Assembly (NCBI RefSeq): GCF_019976755.1
Contig: NZ_AP023441.1
Span: forward strand, 62,001-126,000
Reading direction: 5' to 3'
DNA length: 64,000 nucleotides
From: Nostoc sp. MS1
GTDB taxonomy: Bacteria > Cyanobacteriota > Cyanobacteriia > Cyanobacteriales > Nostocaceae
Part shown: piece after piece, positions 45,606 to 53,932 of the stretch
Layout: each line of letters starts with the position of its first letter
Position numbering within the stretch: the stretch's first letter is position 1
Position numbers and translations under genes: made by a program
The notes under the pieces: generated by a model
Databases searched by the model: none
The model's input: the letters and a program-made list of their open reading frames with translations, nothing else
What the model was told of the DNA's origin: nothing

Positions 45606-46025
45606 TTACTGTCTATCGTCTACACCAAATTCTTCTGTTCTGCGAGTGTACCAGTATGCCCAGGCAATCAAAACAGCCTGAAATGGTAATCTTGCTATAT
45701 AAAGCAATTGGTTCTGCGGAATGCTATCAATGGGGATATTATGCAGAGTCATATAGATATTGGCCGGGAAGACAGCAATAAATAAAGAAATTAATCCCCA
45801 TGCTGCGGCAACACTCACGGCTGGAATCATTAAACCAATGCCACCTAAAATTTCCAATACACCACTCAGATAAACTGATGCGAATGGTGGGAATATTGGC
45901 GGTACAATTCGCGCATATTGCTCTGGTCGTAGAAAATGGGTAATGCCGACGATGATGAGACACACGGCTAAAATACCACGCAGCAATTCTTTACGATGAT
46001 AGGCTTGGTCAATTACAGAAGACAT
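45606..46025 (-). CDS. DoxX-family membrane protein
   Basis: A 139-residue membrane protein with four hydrophobic helices (about 14-32, 50-68, 75-95 and 108-128). GITHFLRPEQYARIVPPIFP and LSGVLEILGGIGLMIP match the DoxX family. Members are quinone- or redox-linked membrane proteins of mostly unknown role. Start ATG 46025. It stands alone, 150 bp upstream of the Hsp70 operon in the same direction. Confidence 0.85.
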   Translation of the reverse strand: MSSVIDQAYHRKELLRGILAVCLIIVGITHFLRPEQYARIVPPIFPPFASVYLSGVLEILGGIGLMIPAVSVAAAWGLISLFIAVFPANIYMTLHNIPIDSIPQNQLLYIARLPFQAVLIAWAYWYTRRTEEFGVDDRQ

Positions 46026-46546
46026 AGACAGATAGAGAATGTACTGACCACATAGTAAAGATTGCCTTGCTGCCGTACTTCTACCCGAAGTTAGCTATTA
46101 GAGATTATTTGTAGTGGCGTGGCAAGCCTAAAATTTTGCATTCATTAACCACAGAGGCACAGAGATTTATTGAGCCAGTTTCAGCAACAGGAAAGTTTAA
46201 TAGTAATTAAAATTGCTGAAATTAACATTATTTTTTCTAATGAAAGTAGTTATTAATACTTGACTTAAAACATAAGTAATCTACTAATACACAATCAAAA
46301 GAAATTGCCTATATAACTACTGCTAAAGGTGGAACAAATTTTTTCGTATCTAGAGTTTATTGTTCTTGAACACTTAAATAGAGGAACCGATAGAAAAATA
46401 TTTAATCTATAAATAGAAACAGTGTGCAGAGAGAAGTATCAAAAAAATAATAATTTGTCATAGCTCAAAATTTAACAAATGAGATTTAGGTATGCCTAAT
46501 TCCGGAATAATCTATTTTTTTACTGTGAAAGGAATTATGGGTCATA
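46026..46546. other. Divergent intergenic region, 521 bp
   Basis: AT-rich. It contains a half-copy of the GTAGTGGCGTGGC element (46111-46133, full copy at 61258-61328), directly followed by an AACCACAGAGGCACAGAG repeat at 46142-46160. GAAAGGA at about 46527 is the ribosome site region of the rightward gene. No RNA gene was recognised. Confidence 0.5.
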
Positions 46547-47155
46547 GTGACATCAATTACCATGAATGAAATTGTCTTGCTGATGACGGGCGTATTAGCA
46601 ACAAAACAACCTTCTACGTCCATTGTACCCAAACAGCCTGCAATTCAGCTTGACAATGGCGTGAAAAACTCTACACAGGGTGACTCATATCAATTAGTAG
46701 CAAGTGCCAAAATCACGCCACCTGAATTTACGCAGCTTAGTGATATTTCCTCAAATATTAAAGCGAATTATCAACCGGGAAATTACAAATCCTTCTTAAA
46801 AAAGACACACAAAGTTGTAACAAAAGATATATATAGCCCAGATGAATTTAACAATTTTCAAGCTGTTAGGGTAAAATTTCCGCGTGAACCACGTCTTATA
46901 GCCCAACAGTTTGGAAACAGGGTGCTAATTGCTAGAAGGGCTACTCGCCGCAATTTACCAATACTAAGTTTTGGTAATTCTGGTATGGCTGTCCGGGCTT
47001 TGCAAAGGTTATTAATAGCTAAAGGCTATGCTATTCGTGTTGATGGAAATTTTGGGGCGCTGACAGAAACGGCTGTCAAAGCGTTTCAAGATCAGCGCAA
47101 TCTCGTAGCAGATGGTGTAGTCGGCCCTAATACTTGGTTTTCGTTGACAAGATAA
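46547..47155 (+). CDS. Peptidoglycan-binding domain protein
   Basis: A 202-residue protein with a C-terminal peptidoglycan-binding (PG_binding_1) domain, about residues 140-202: LSFGNSGMAVRALQRLLIAK, then YAIRVDGNFGALTETAVKAF and DGVVGPNTWFSL. The N-terminal 130 residues have no recognised domain; a short hydrophobic stretch (EIVLLMTGVLA) could be a weak signal anchor. The start is GTG 46547; the in-frame ATG 46562 is an alternative. It probably acts at the cell wall. It is single and followed by heptamer repeats. Confidence 0.8.
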   Translation: MTSITMNEIVLLMTGVLATKQPSTSIVPKQPAIQLDNGVKNSTQGDSYQLVASAKITPPEFTQLSDISSNIKANYQPGNYKSFLKKTHKVVTKDIYSPDEFNNFQAVRVKFPREPRLIAQQFGNRVLIARRATRRNLPILSFGNSGMAVRALQRLLIAKGYAIRVDGNFGALTETAVKAFQDQRNLVADGVVGPNTWFSLTR

Positions 47156-47156
47156 T

Positions 47157-47230
47157 TATTAGTCATTAGTCATTAGTTAATTAGTTTTTACTGTTGACTA
47201 TTGACTATTGACTGTTGACTATTGACTATC
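47157..47230. repeat. Heptameric tandem repeats (TTAGTCA, TTGACTA, TTGACTG)
   Basis: TTAGTCA units are followed by tandem TTGACTA/TTGACTG units up to the sucrose synthase stop codon. The TAG stop of susA (47226-47228) lies within the last unit. The tract separates two convergent genes. Confidence 0.9.
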
Positions 47231-49646
47231 TATGTTTATGCTGCTCTAATAATTGTTGCGCTCTGGGTTTGTAAATTAAATAGAATAGAGATTCAAGGTA
47301 GCGCAATAAATCCTCGCGGTTTTCTTTGGAAATAAAATTCCAGAATCCGTAAATTCGGGCTAATGATAATAGCTTGGTGGTGTGAATTTTCCAAGTATAT
47401 GTACTATATACTCGGTCGATCGCCTGTTTAGAAATGGTAGACCAGTAGTTGGGGTCTTGTTCGCACTTAGTGACGAAATCAACAATTTTCTGGGCTGTTT
47501 CTTCTAGATGGGTGGGGTTAATGTAAAAGCCATTAACCCTATCTTGAATAATCTCTAACGGCCCACCAAATTGAGTGGCGAAGGTTGGTAAGCCAGAAAT
47601 CATTGACTCCAGAATTGTCAAACCAAAGGCTTCAAATAATGCAGGCTGAACAAAAAAACCTTGGCGGTCAGCAATGACACGGTAAATTTCGCCTGAATCA
47701 TTTTTGGAGAGGCGGACACCAAGCCAGCGAATCTTACCATGTAAATTGTATTCTTCAATGATGTGGTAAAGTTTGACGATTTCGTCGCGTTCTTCGTTAT
47801 CGCCTGACTCTTCTACGCGCAATTTACCCGCAACTAAAATTAAGTTGCAATGTTCTTGTAAGTCTTTACTTTGACCAAAACATTCTGCTAAACCGGTGAG
47901 ATTTTTAATCCGGTCAAGACGCGCCATTGAGAACAGAGGGCGTTTGTTGGGGTCGTCGAGTTTACCGAAAATTTGGCTAGAATCTTCTAGAGTAAACAAC
48001 ATTTCTTCTAAACGAGCGCGATCGCTTTCTACTCTATCTTGAGTCCGGGTGTAAGGGAAGTAGGCATTTTCATTCACCCCAGGCGGAACAACGTTAAATT
48101 TAGGGCTAAATAATTCAACTCCGTTCACCACATGATACAGTTCTGGCATGGTGAAGCATTTGTAAGATTCATACTGCCCCACACTATCGGGTGTACCCAC
48201 AATTTCTTGATAGGTGCTGCTAATGACGAAGTTAGCCGCATTCATGGCAATTAAATCTGCCGTGAATTGTAATGAGAAGTGATATTTTTCTTCCAAATCT
48301 TGCCAGTAGAGGTTACTAAACAAGTATTTGGATTTTTCCAAAGCGTGGGCGATGTTGCACTGGGTAACTTTCATCCGTCGCGCCAATAGGAACGCCACCA
48401 AGTTACCATCGGTGTAGTTACCGACAATGAGGTCTGGTTTACCTTGAAATTCTGCGAGGAGTTCCCTTTCTGAGTCGATGGCGAAGGTTTCGAGATAAGG
48501 CCAAAACTCAAATCGAGAAATCCAATTTTGCGTCATGTTGGGGTTAAACTCCCGCAGAGGTACACGCAAAATCCAAGCGTTTTCCGTACCGTAGACTTTC
48601 TCTAACCTTTGGTTACAAAGAGTTCCATCGCTGTTAGGAATCAAGCGGGTGAGGATAATTACCTTGGGTTTGACGTTTAACTCACCTAAACCAGCTAACT
48701 CCACATCTTCTTGGAGTTGCTTTTCCAAAGTTTTGGCTTGGTCGAGGACATATACAACCTGACCACCAGTATCGGGACGACCCAAAACACCCTCTTGTCC
48801 AAACCAGCCATGTGCTGATACGAGGACAATTCTGAAAATCATCGGGATACGGGAGATGAAAGCTTCCAGGGTTTGGGGGTCTGGGGAGTCAATCAACTCA
48901 TCGAGAATGCTTAAGGTTTCGCGCACACGGGAAGCTGTATTACCCCAACCCGGTTCAAAACCCATCGTTTGCAATTGTACACGGAATTGTTCGTAGGGTT
49001 CATCATCGGGGCGATCGCTAACAAAGGTGATAGCTTTTTTTACTTGCTGCGATAACTGTTGCTGTGATTGAATTTGGTAGTTAATTAGTAGCTGGATACC
49101 GTTATAGTTGTGGAGACGCAAGAAGTCAAATAAACTTTCTAGCCATTGTTTAGCGTCTTGAAAAAGTTTACTAGATAAATAGCGGTTGAGATACTGCACA
49201 CCCTTACCGATATTTTTGGGGTCGCGGATGGTTGGGGTGTAGTCGTAAAAGGGGCCGAAGTCCAGTTCTAGTATGTCGCCTTCATTGGGATGTGATTTTT
49301 GAACTAGGCGATCGCGCAGATCCAACAATTCCTGCACACTCATCGCTTCCGCAGCTAATTCGGAAGTAATACGATACACTTCTTGACTAGCAATTTTAGG
49401 ACGAATGATGAAGCAAAAGTTGGAATCTTCTTGAATTATTTCTTGAGTATAGTAGATGAGTTTACCTAGATTAGACGATTTATAAAATGTTTCTGGTTTA
49501 TTTGACTTAGAGCAGTATTCACTATACACATTCAGGATGTCATTCCGTAGCAGGTAATTTTTGTCTTGCTGACGCAATTCGCTAATAAAAGCACGCAAAT
49601 CATTTTTCTCTTCACTATCTAAGACTGCTTGAATCAGTTCTGACAT
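47226..49646 (-). CDS. susA: Sucrose synthase
   Basis: Sucrose synthase cleaves sucrose with UDP or ADP to fructose and NDP-glucose, and in heterocystous cyanobacteria directs sucrose carbon to metabolism and storage. The 806-residue protein has the N-terminal regulatory domain (about 1-265) and the GT-B catalytic domain with VSAHGWFGQEGVLGRPDTGG, NIAHALEKSKYLFSNLYW and the E-x7-E motif in EAFGLTILESMISGLP. Length and sequence follow cyanobacterial SusA closely. The start is taken at ATG 49646 (MSELIQAV); GTG 49652 is also in frame. The 283-bp leader has two hairpins. It stands alone, convergent with the wall-binding gene. Confidence 0.95.
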   Translation of the reverse strand: MSELIQAVLDSEEKNDLRAFISELRQQDKNYLLRNDILNVYSEYCSKSNKPETFYKSSNLGKLIYYTQEIIQEDSNFCFIIRPKIASQEVYRITSELAAEAMSVQELLDLRDRLVQKSHPNEGDILELDFGPFYDYTPTIRDPKNIGKGVQYLNRYLSSKLFQDAKQWLESLFDFLRLHNYNGIQLLINYQIQSQQQLSQQVKKAITFVSDRPDDEPYEQFRVQLQTMGFEPGWGNTASRVRETLSILDELIDSPDPQTLEAFISRIPMIFRIVLVSAHGWFGQEGVLGRPDTGGQVVYVLDQAKTLEKQLQEDVELAGLGELNVKPKVIILTRLIPNSDGTLCNQRLEKVYGTENAWILRVPLREFNPNMTQNWISRFEFWPYLETFAIDSERELLAEFQGKPDLIVGNYTDGNLVAFLLARRMKVTQCNIAHALEKSKYLFSNLYWQDLEEKYHFSLQFTADLIAMNAANFVISSTYQEIVGTPDSVGQYESYKCFTMPELYHVVNGVELFSPKFNVVPPGVNENAYFPYTRTQDRVESDRARLEEMLFTLEDSSQIFGKLDDPNKRPLFSMARLDRIKNLTGLAECFGQSKDLQEHCNLILVAGKLRVEESGDNEERDEIVKLYHIIEEYNLHGKIRWLGVRLSKNDSGEIYRVIADRQGFFVQPALFEAFGLTILESMISGLPTFATQFGGPLEIIQDRVNGFYINPTHLEETAQKIVDFVTKCEQDPNYWSTISKQAIDRVYSTYTWKIHTTKLLSLARIYGFWNFISKENREDLLRYLESLFYLIYKPRAQQLLEQHKHR

Positions 49647-49730
49647 ATTCACCCCTTAAATGAAGATGTGATTTATTTGCTTTCTAGGGCTGGTTTATCA
49701 CCTAGAAAATAAACACGTACAAACGCAAAA

Positions 49731-49814
49731 AAACACAGATAATCTTTTCTACCTGTGTTTTGATCAGCCGTATCAATTCGTGTTCTTATTTACCTAGAAT
49801 ATCGACAACTAGGT
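49731..49814 (-). promoter_or_regulatory. Two stem-loops upstream of susA
   Basis: AAACACAG (49731-49738) pairs with CTGTGTTT (49753-49760), and ACCTAG (49792-49797) pairs with CTAGGT (49809-49814). Both lie in the 283-bp space between susA and the lysR-type gene. They could be operators or leader structures; there is no direct evidence. Confidence 0.3.
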
Positions 49815-49935
49815 ATTATTAACTCTAACTAAAGATAGACAATTTTTTATACTATAGATATAGTTTAGCTCCTTCATACTTTATCTAGCGTATTTATACT
49901 AAGCTAGTAAACTTATAAGTTAGATGAATGCAATT

Positions 49936-50901
49936 TTAGCTGGCACTGAGTAGAAAGCTATCATTACTATTACTTACACTCCCTTGCTGTAAATAGTTTA
50001 AAAAAGTAATAGCTACCGGAGATAACCATTTATTTTTCAGATAAATTATTTGCCACTTCTGAAAAATAGGAAATCCCTCAACGTTTAAAATAGATATTTG
50101 ATTTTGTTCTAGTTCAGGATGTAAGGTATGTATCGATAATACTGCTAGGCCTAAACCGCTAAGTACTGCTTGTTTAGTTGCGTTATTGCTATTCATCTCT
50201 AATTGAAACTGAATTTTTATTCCATGTTCAGCAAGTAAGGTATCTACAGCCATACGATTTTCCGAACCTTGTTCTTGGATAATCAATTTTTCTTTAGCCA
50301 ACTGTTTTAAGGAAATATACGACTGATTAACAAGAAGATGATTTGATGGAGCAACTACCACCAAAGAATTACCCATGAATGGTTTGATTTCAAAATCTTC
50401 TTTTTTTGGCGGATAGGCAAGAATATAGAAGTCATCCACATTTTCCTGTATTCGATTCAATATTTCTTCATGATTAATAAAATCTAGTGCAATTTTGACA
50501 TCAGGATGAAGTCGGCAAAATTGTTCCAAAAACTTAGGAATGACATACTGAATAGTTTTAACAGCAGAGGCTTTTAAGTGACCCTGTTCTACATGGTTCA
50601 AATCAATTAATTTGGTATGAAAATCTTTTAGAGAATGAAAAATTTCCTGGTAGATGATTAAAAGTTCTTCTCCTGTTGGCGTTATTTGAATATGGTTATC
50701 TACATATTCAAAAAGTGGTACACCAATTGTTTCAGTTAACTGTTTAATATGACGTGATACCGAAGGTTGAGAAGTATACAATTCTGCTGCTGCACGAGTG
50801 AAACTTTTGTTTCGTGCAGTTGCTTCAAAAATTCTCAGATGTTCTAAGCTCAAGGAGTTTAACAAGCTATCTCTGTGAATTAACCCTGAATAACTAACCA
50901 T
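49936..50901 (-). CDS. LysR-family transcriptional regulator
   Basis: A 321-residue LysR-type regulator. The winged-helix domain (about 18-78) has SLEHLRIFEATARNKSFTRA, AAELYTSQPSVSRHIKQL and FEYVDNHIQITPTGEELL. The effector-binding domain (about 105-305) ends GFPIFQKWQIIYLKNKWLSP, similar in style to RbcR/CmpR-type regulators of carbon metabolism. It lies directly upstream of susA in the same direction with 289 bp between, so a link to sucrose metabolism is possible but not shown. Start ATG 50901 has an N-terminal extension of about 17 residues before the HTH. Confidence 0.9.
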   Translation of the reverse strand: MVSYSGLIHRDSLLNSLSLEHLRIFEATARNKSFTRAAAELYTSQPSVSRHIKQLTETIGVPLFEYVDNHIQITPTGEELLIIYQEIFHSLKDFHTKLIDLNHVEQGHLKASAVKTIQYVIPKFLEQFCRLHPDVKIALDFINHEEILNRIQENVDDFYILAYPPKKEDFEIKPFMGNSLVVVAPSNHLLVNQSYISLKQLAKEKLIIQEQGSENRMAVDTLLAEHGIKIQFQLEMNSNNATKQAVLSGLGLAVLSIHTLHPELEQNQISILNVEGFPIFQKWQIIYLKNKWLSPVAITFLNYLQQGSVSNSNDSFLLSAS

Positions 50902-51136
50902 ATAAATACTTTTAGAGACAAGCTAATAAAGAACAAAATTAACCTGAATTTAGTTGTGTCTGAATCTTAAGATAATAAATGTGAGGAATTTGTGAAGAAT
51001 AAATTATATTCCTCCGTAACTTATAAACTTATTTGTAGAGTTAAGTTGAAATTCAAAAACAATAATATATATCTTTACTTTTATGTAATTAATGTTCTAC
51101 AACTCCCCTAGTCCATCAATGTCAAGCTTTCATGAT

Positions 51137-51176
51137 AAAGCGATCGCCTCAGTTAAAATAGAGCGATCGCTTTTTG
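51137..51176. terminator. HIP1-based hairpin, probable terminator
   Basis: AAAGCGATCGC (51137-51147) and GCGATCGCTTT (51163-51173) are 11-bp perfect inverted repeats around a 15-nt loop, followed by TTTTTG on the rightward strand. It lies just after the stop of the leftward DUF305 gene (51184), so it probably ends that transcript. Two HIP1 octamers form the stem. Confidence 0.6.
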
Positions 51177-51183
51177 TTACTGA

Positions 51184-51861
51184 CTACTTCTTATACCAAG
51201 TTGTCCGCCACTGTTTCATCTCTTTAATTTCCCCTTCCTGCGCTTTAATAATGGCTTGAGCTAAGTTTTTAATTTCCTGATGTTGGGACTTCTGTAAAGC
51301 ATCTTGTGCCATTACTACAGCACCTTCATGATGGGGAATCATGGCGTTAATAAAGCGTAAATCAAACTCAGCATCAGCGTTGCCTAAATCCTGGCTCATC
51401 ATCATGCCTTGCTGTTGTTCAGACGACATCGCCATCATATGACCCATTGTGGCATCATAAGCCATTGGTTGATCCCCTGCCTTGGGATACCAAGCTGTGC
51501 GCCATTGTTTCATTTGTGAAATTTCCTGGTTTTGGGCTTTGATAATATTAGTCGCCAACTGCTTAATTTCCTTCCGTTTTGACTTCTGCTGTGCAACATT
51601 TGCCATATCCACCGCACCTTGATGGTGCATAATCATCGCATCAATAAAACGCAAATCATAGTTAGCATCTGCTGGGCCTAAATCCATTGCCATACTGTGA
51701 TTGTGATGCTGCTGGGTACTAGCATCAATTGCAGTAGGTTTTGGAGTTTCATTTTGAGTTTGAGAATTTGTAGAACAAGCCGTCAACATCCCTCCTGTTA
51801 GAGATGTCAGCACTACAAAGCCAAGCGCCAAAAAGCTATTTTTTACATCGGGGCGTAACAT
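51184..51861 (-). CDS. DUF305 lipoprotein, CopM-like
   Basis: A 225-residue exported protein. The signal sequence ends in a lipobox (GGMLTACST, Cys about 29). The mature part holds two DUF305 repeats: DLRFIDAMIMHHQGAVDMAN (about 70-89) and DLRFINAMIPHHEGAVVMAQ (about 168-187), each followed by IIKAQ and MKQWRT. A Met-rich segment lies between (MGHMMAMSSEQQQGMMMS). Paired His and Met residues suggest copper binding. DUF305 proteins include CopM, a periplasmic copper-binding protein of Synechocystis. Copper handling is therefore likely; no copRS or copBAC genes are adjacent. Start ATG 51861. Confidence 0.9.
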   Translation of the reverse strand: MLRPDVKNSFLALGFVVLTSLTGGMLTACSTNSQTQNETPKPTAIDASTQQHHNHSMAMDLGPADANYDLRFIDAMIMHHQGAVDMANVAQQKSKRKEIKQLATNIIKAQNQEISQMKQWRTAWYPKAGDQPMAYDATMGHMMAMSSEQQQGMMMSQDLGNADAEFDLRFINAMIPHHEGAVVMAQDALQKSQHQEIKNLAQAIIKAQEGEIKEMKQWRTTWYKK

Positions 51862-51937
51862 TCAATATTTTCTCCACAGCGTTCTACTCTCTCCATTGTG
51901 GACTCTCCAGTTGGGTGGAGGGTCAAGTTTTTTGGGA

Positions 51938-52027
51938 GAGAGGGAGATGAGGGGGATGAGGAAGCAGGGGGAAATAACTATGGACTGTTGACTGTTGACT
52001 AATGACTAATGACTAATGACTAATGAC
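51938..52027. repeat. GGGAGATGAGGG repeats and TTGACTA/TAATGAC heptamers
   Basis: G-rich GAGATGAGGGGGATGAGG units (51938-51972) are followed by GACTGTTGACTGTTGACTAA and tandem TGACTAA heptamers (51983-52027). The tract ends directly at the terminator of the small leftward gene. Confidence 0.9.
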
Positions 52028-52031
52028 CAAC

Positions 52032-52052
52032 AAAAAAACCCGCCTTGGCGGG
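52032..52052 (-). terminator. Intrinsic terminator of the 51-codon gene
   Basis: Leftward, CCCGCC-AA-GGCGGG (52039-52052) forms a 6-bp all-GC stem with a 2-nt apex, followed by seven T (52032-52038 read as A on the plus strand). It stands 38 bp after the stop codon of the small gene at 52090. Confidence 0.9.
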
Positions 52053-52089
52053 ATAACACAACAACACTATGAACTATGAACACTGAAAT

Positions 52090-52245
52090 TTAAGCAAATT
52101 GCCTTAATTCTGCTTCTAATTGACGAACTAGTCTTTCATCGCCTTTAGCTCTAGCTACTTCCAAGCGATGCTCGATATTTCTTTGAATATTTTGTCTGTG
52201 GACTTCTTGTGTAGCACTATTAGCCTTAAATCTACCTTGGCTCAT
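52090..52245 (-). CDS. Small basic/acidic helical protein, 51 residues
   Basis: A 51-codon gene read leftward from ATG (52243-52245) to TAA (52090-52092). It starts MSQGRFKANSATQEVHRQN and ends VRQLEAELRQFA. It is highly charged (many Arg, Glu, Gln), with no Cys and no hydrophobic segment, and is predicted to be a single long helix. I do not know its function. A strong intrinsic terminator lies 38 bp downstream, good evidence of a real transcript. The upstream 100 bp before the divergent DUF62 gene must hold both promoters. Small proteins of this sort are common in cyanobacteria and easily missed because of length. Confidence 0.75.
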   Translation of the reverse strand: MSQGRFKANSATQEVHRQNIQRNIEHRLEVARAKGDERLVRQLEAELRQFA

Positions 52246-52358
52246 AGAATTAACCTCTTGTCATTCTTCTCTATTATGTCTGTTATTCATAACATAGCAT
52301 AAATTTAGTAGTTTATGCTACAGAAAATTTTAGTTCTATATACATATTTTTGCAAGTT

Positions 52359-53159
52359 ATGTCAGAAAATTACAGAAAACAGACCTTTGTAACGTTATTG
52401 AGCGATTTTGGTGATCGCGACGTTTATGTGGCTGTAATGAAGGGAGTCATAGCCCAAATCAACCCCAACCTGAAGGTAGTTGACTTAACCCATCAGATCC
52501 CGCCACAGAATATTGCGGCTGCGAGGTTTTGTTTAATGAATGCTTACCTTTACTTCCCTGAAGAGACGGTACATATAGCCGTAGTAGATCCGGAGGTGGG
52601 TGGGAAAAGACGAGCGATCGCTGTACAATTTGCAGGTGGATTTCTAGTAGGGCCGGACAATGGCATATTTAGCGGTGTATTAGCTCAAAGTCCCGCCATT
52701 GCAGCCGTTGAACTCACTAATTCCCAATATTGGCGCACCCCTGAACTTAGTAAAACTTTTCATGGTAGAGACATTTTCGCCCCAGTCGGCGCTTATCTTG
52801 CCGATGGTGTATCATTGCAACAATTAGGAATTGAAATTGACCCAGCTAGTTTGATACAGATGAGCCTGGAAAACTGCACCCAAACAACAACAGGTTGGTC
52901 AGGCTGCATACAATATATAGATTACTTTGGGAATTTAGTCAGTAATATTCCCGGTGATTACACCAAAGGTAGAAAATGGGGTGTGCAAGTTGGTGGTTTG
53001 ACGATTCCAGGATGTAATACCTACAGTGAAGTACAGACGGGAGAGGTATTAGCTTTAGTTGGGAGTCATGGCTGGGTAGAAATTGCCATCAATAACGGTA
53101 ACGCACACTCAAAGCTACAAATAAATTTGCAAGACCCTCTAGAACTAATTAGTTATTAG
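52359..53159 (+). CDS. SAM hydroxide adenosyltransferase family (DUF62) protein
   Basis: A 266-residue protein of the DUF62 family. It has TLLSDFGDRDVYVAVMKGVI with the conserved Asp residues, VDLTHQIPPQNIAAARFCL, VVDPEVGGKRRAIAVQ, GPDNGIFSG and KTFHGRDIFAPVGAYLADG. Related enzymes use water or halide to attack SAM, giving adenosine (hydroxide type) or halo-adenosine. The housekeeping members are SAM hydrolases. The start is ATG 52359; TTG 52350 is upstream in frame. The physiological role is not established. It is followed by heptamer repeats and a membrane protein gene. Confidence 0.9.
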   Translation: MSENYRKQTFVTLLSDFGDRDVYVAVMKGVIAQINPNLKVVDLTHQIPPQNIAAARFCLMNAYLYFPEETVHIAVVDPEVGGKRRAIAVQFAGGFLVGPDNGIFSGVLAQSPAIAAVELTNSQYWRTPELSKTFHGRDIFAPVGAYLADGVSLQQLGIEIDPASLIQMSLENCTQTTTGWSGCIQYIDYFGNLVSNIPGDYTKGRKWGVQVGGLTIPGCNTYSEVQTGEVLALVGSHGWVEIAINNGNAHSKLQINLQDPLELISY

Positions 53160-53165
53160 ACTAGA

Positions 53166-53226
53166 TAACAGTTGACCGTTGACCGTTGACTGTTGACTAT
53201 GGACTATTGACTATGGACTATTGACC
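53166..53226. repeat. Heptameric tandem repeats (GTTGACC, TTGACTA)
   Basis: Tandem GTTGACC, GTTGACT and ATGGACTATTGACT units fill the gap between two rightward genes, ending 1 bp before the ATG of the DUF2301 gene. The ribosome-binding region of that gene is thus made of repeat DNA. Confidence 0.9.
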
Positions 53227-53227
53227 A

Positions 53228-53881
53228 ATGACTACATCACTACCTACATCAGACGTTTATCAAGGTCAGTTTGGAGAATTTACTATTGATCAGAGCGATC
53301 GCAATGGTGTGATAATCTACCGTGCTGGTTTAATGGTAGCTGCCCTAAGCTTTGCCATTGGCTGCGCGATAGTATTATTCACCAATAATCCTCTAGCCAT
53401 CCAAGCACTGACCCCTTTATACACCTGCTTCAGCTTGGCGCTAGGTGTGAGTTTATTAACGATTCACATTTATCTTGCACCGTTACATAGACTATTACAA
53501 GCTTTTTGGTTAATTGGTAGCATTGCTGCATTTTACGTAGGACATTCTGACAGCCAACCTTTTGCTGTAACTGTCTACACTCAACCCCTAACTATATTAG
53601 GAATTGGTTTTACCTTCGCGGCTTTGACAGGGATTTATTTCAAAGAAGCATTTTGCTTTAATCGTTTAGAAACCAAAGCCCTAACCTTGATTGTTCCCGT
53701 ATTATTACTAGGACACTTAGTAGGCATTTTGCCCACTCAATGGGAACAAGTCTTATTAGCAACGTGGGCAATATTATTCCTAGTCTTTGCCTTCCGTAAA
53801 GCCATACAAGCCATTCCCCCAGACATCGGCGATAAATCAGTATTCGCCTATCTCAAACAAAAACCCACAGTCAAGGTATAA
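53228..53881 (+). CDS. DUF2301-type integral membrane protein
   Basis: A 217-residue membrane protein with about six hydrophobic segments (about 35-55, 62-82, 88-103, 118-138, 150-168 and 175-192). The N-terminus (about 1-30) is polar and ends DRNGVIIYRAG. The sequence agrees with the DUF2301 family of cyanobacteria and plastids, whose function is unknown. Repeats remove any normal Shine-Dalgarno before ATG 53228. It is 51 bp before the protease gene in the same direction, but probably unrelated to it. Confidence 0.8.
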   Translation: MTTSLPTSDVYQGQFGEFTIDQSDRNGVIIYRAGLMVAALSFAIGCAIVLFTNNPLAIQALTPLYTCFSLALGVSLLTIHIYLAPLHRLLQAFWLIGSIAAFYVGHSDSQPFAVTVYTQPLTILGIGFTFAALTGIYFKEAFCFNRLETKALTLIVPVLLLGHLVGILPTQWEQVLLATWAILFLVFAFRKAIQAIPPDIGDKSVFAYLKQKPTVKV

Positions 53882-53932
53882 AATGGGGGCTACCGCAATA
53901 CTTGCTAAAAGAGACAAGTTGTCAAGCTCCCT

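Noticed and set aside
53166..53226. Heptamer tandem repeats considered as a CRISPR array
   Set aside because: The units are contiguous 7-mers without spacers; the same applies to the tracts at 140, 23397, 47157 and 51983. No cas genes are present.
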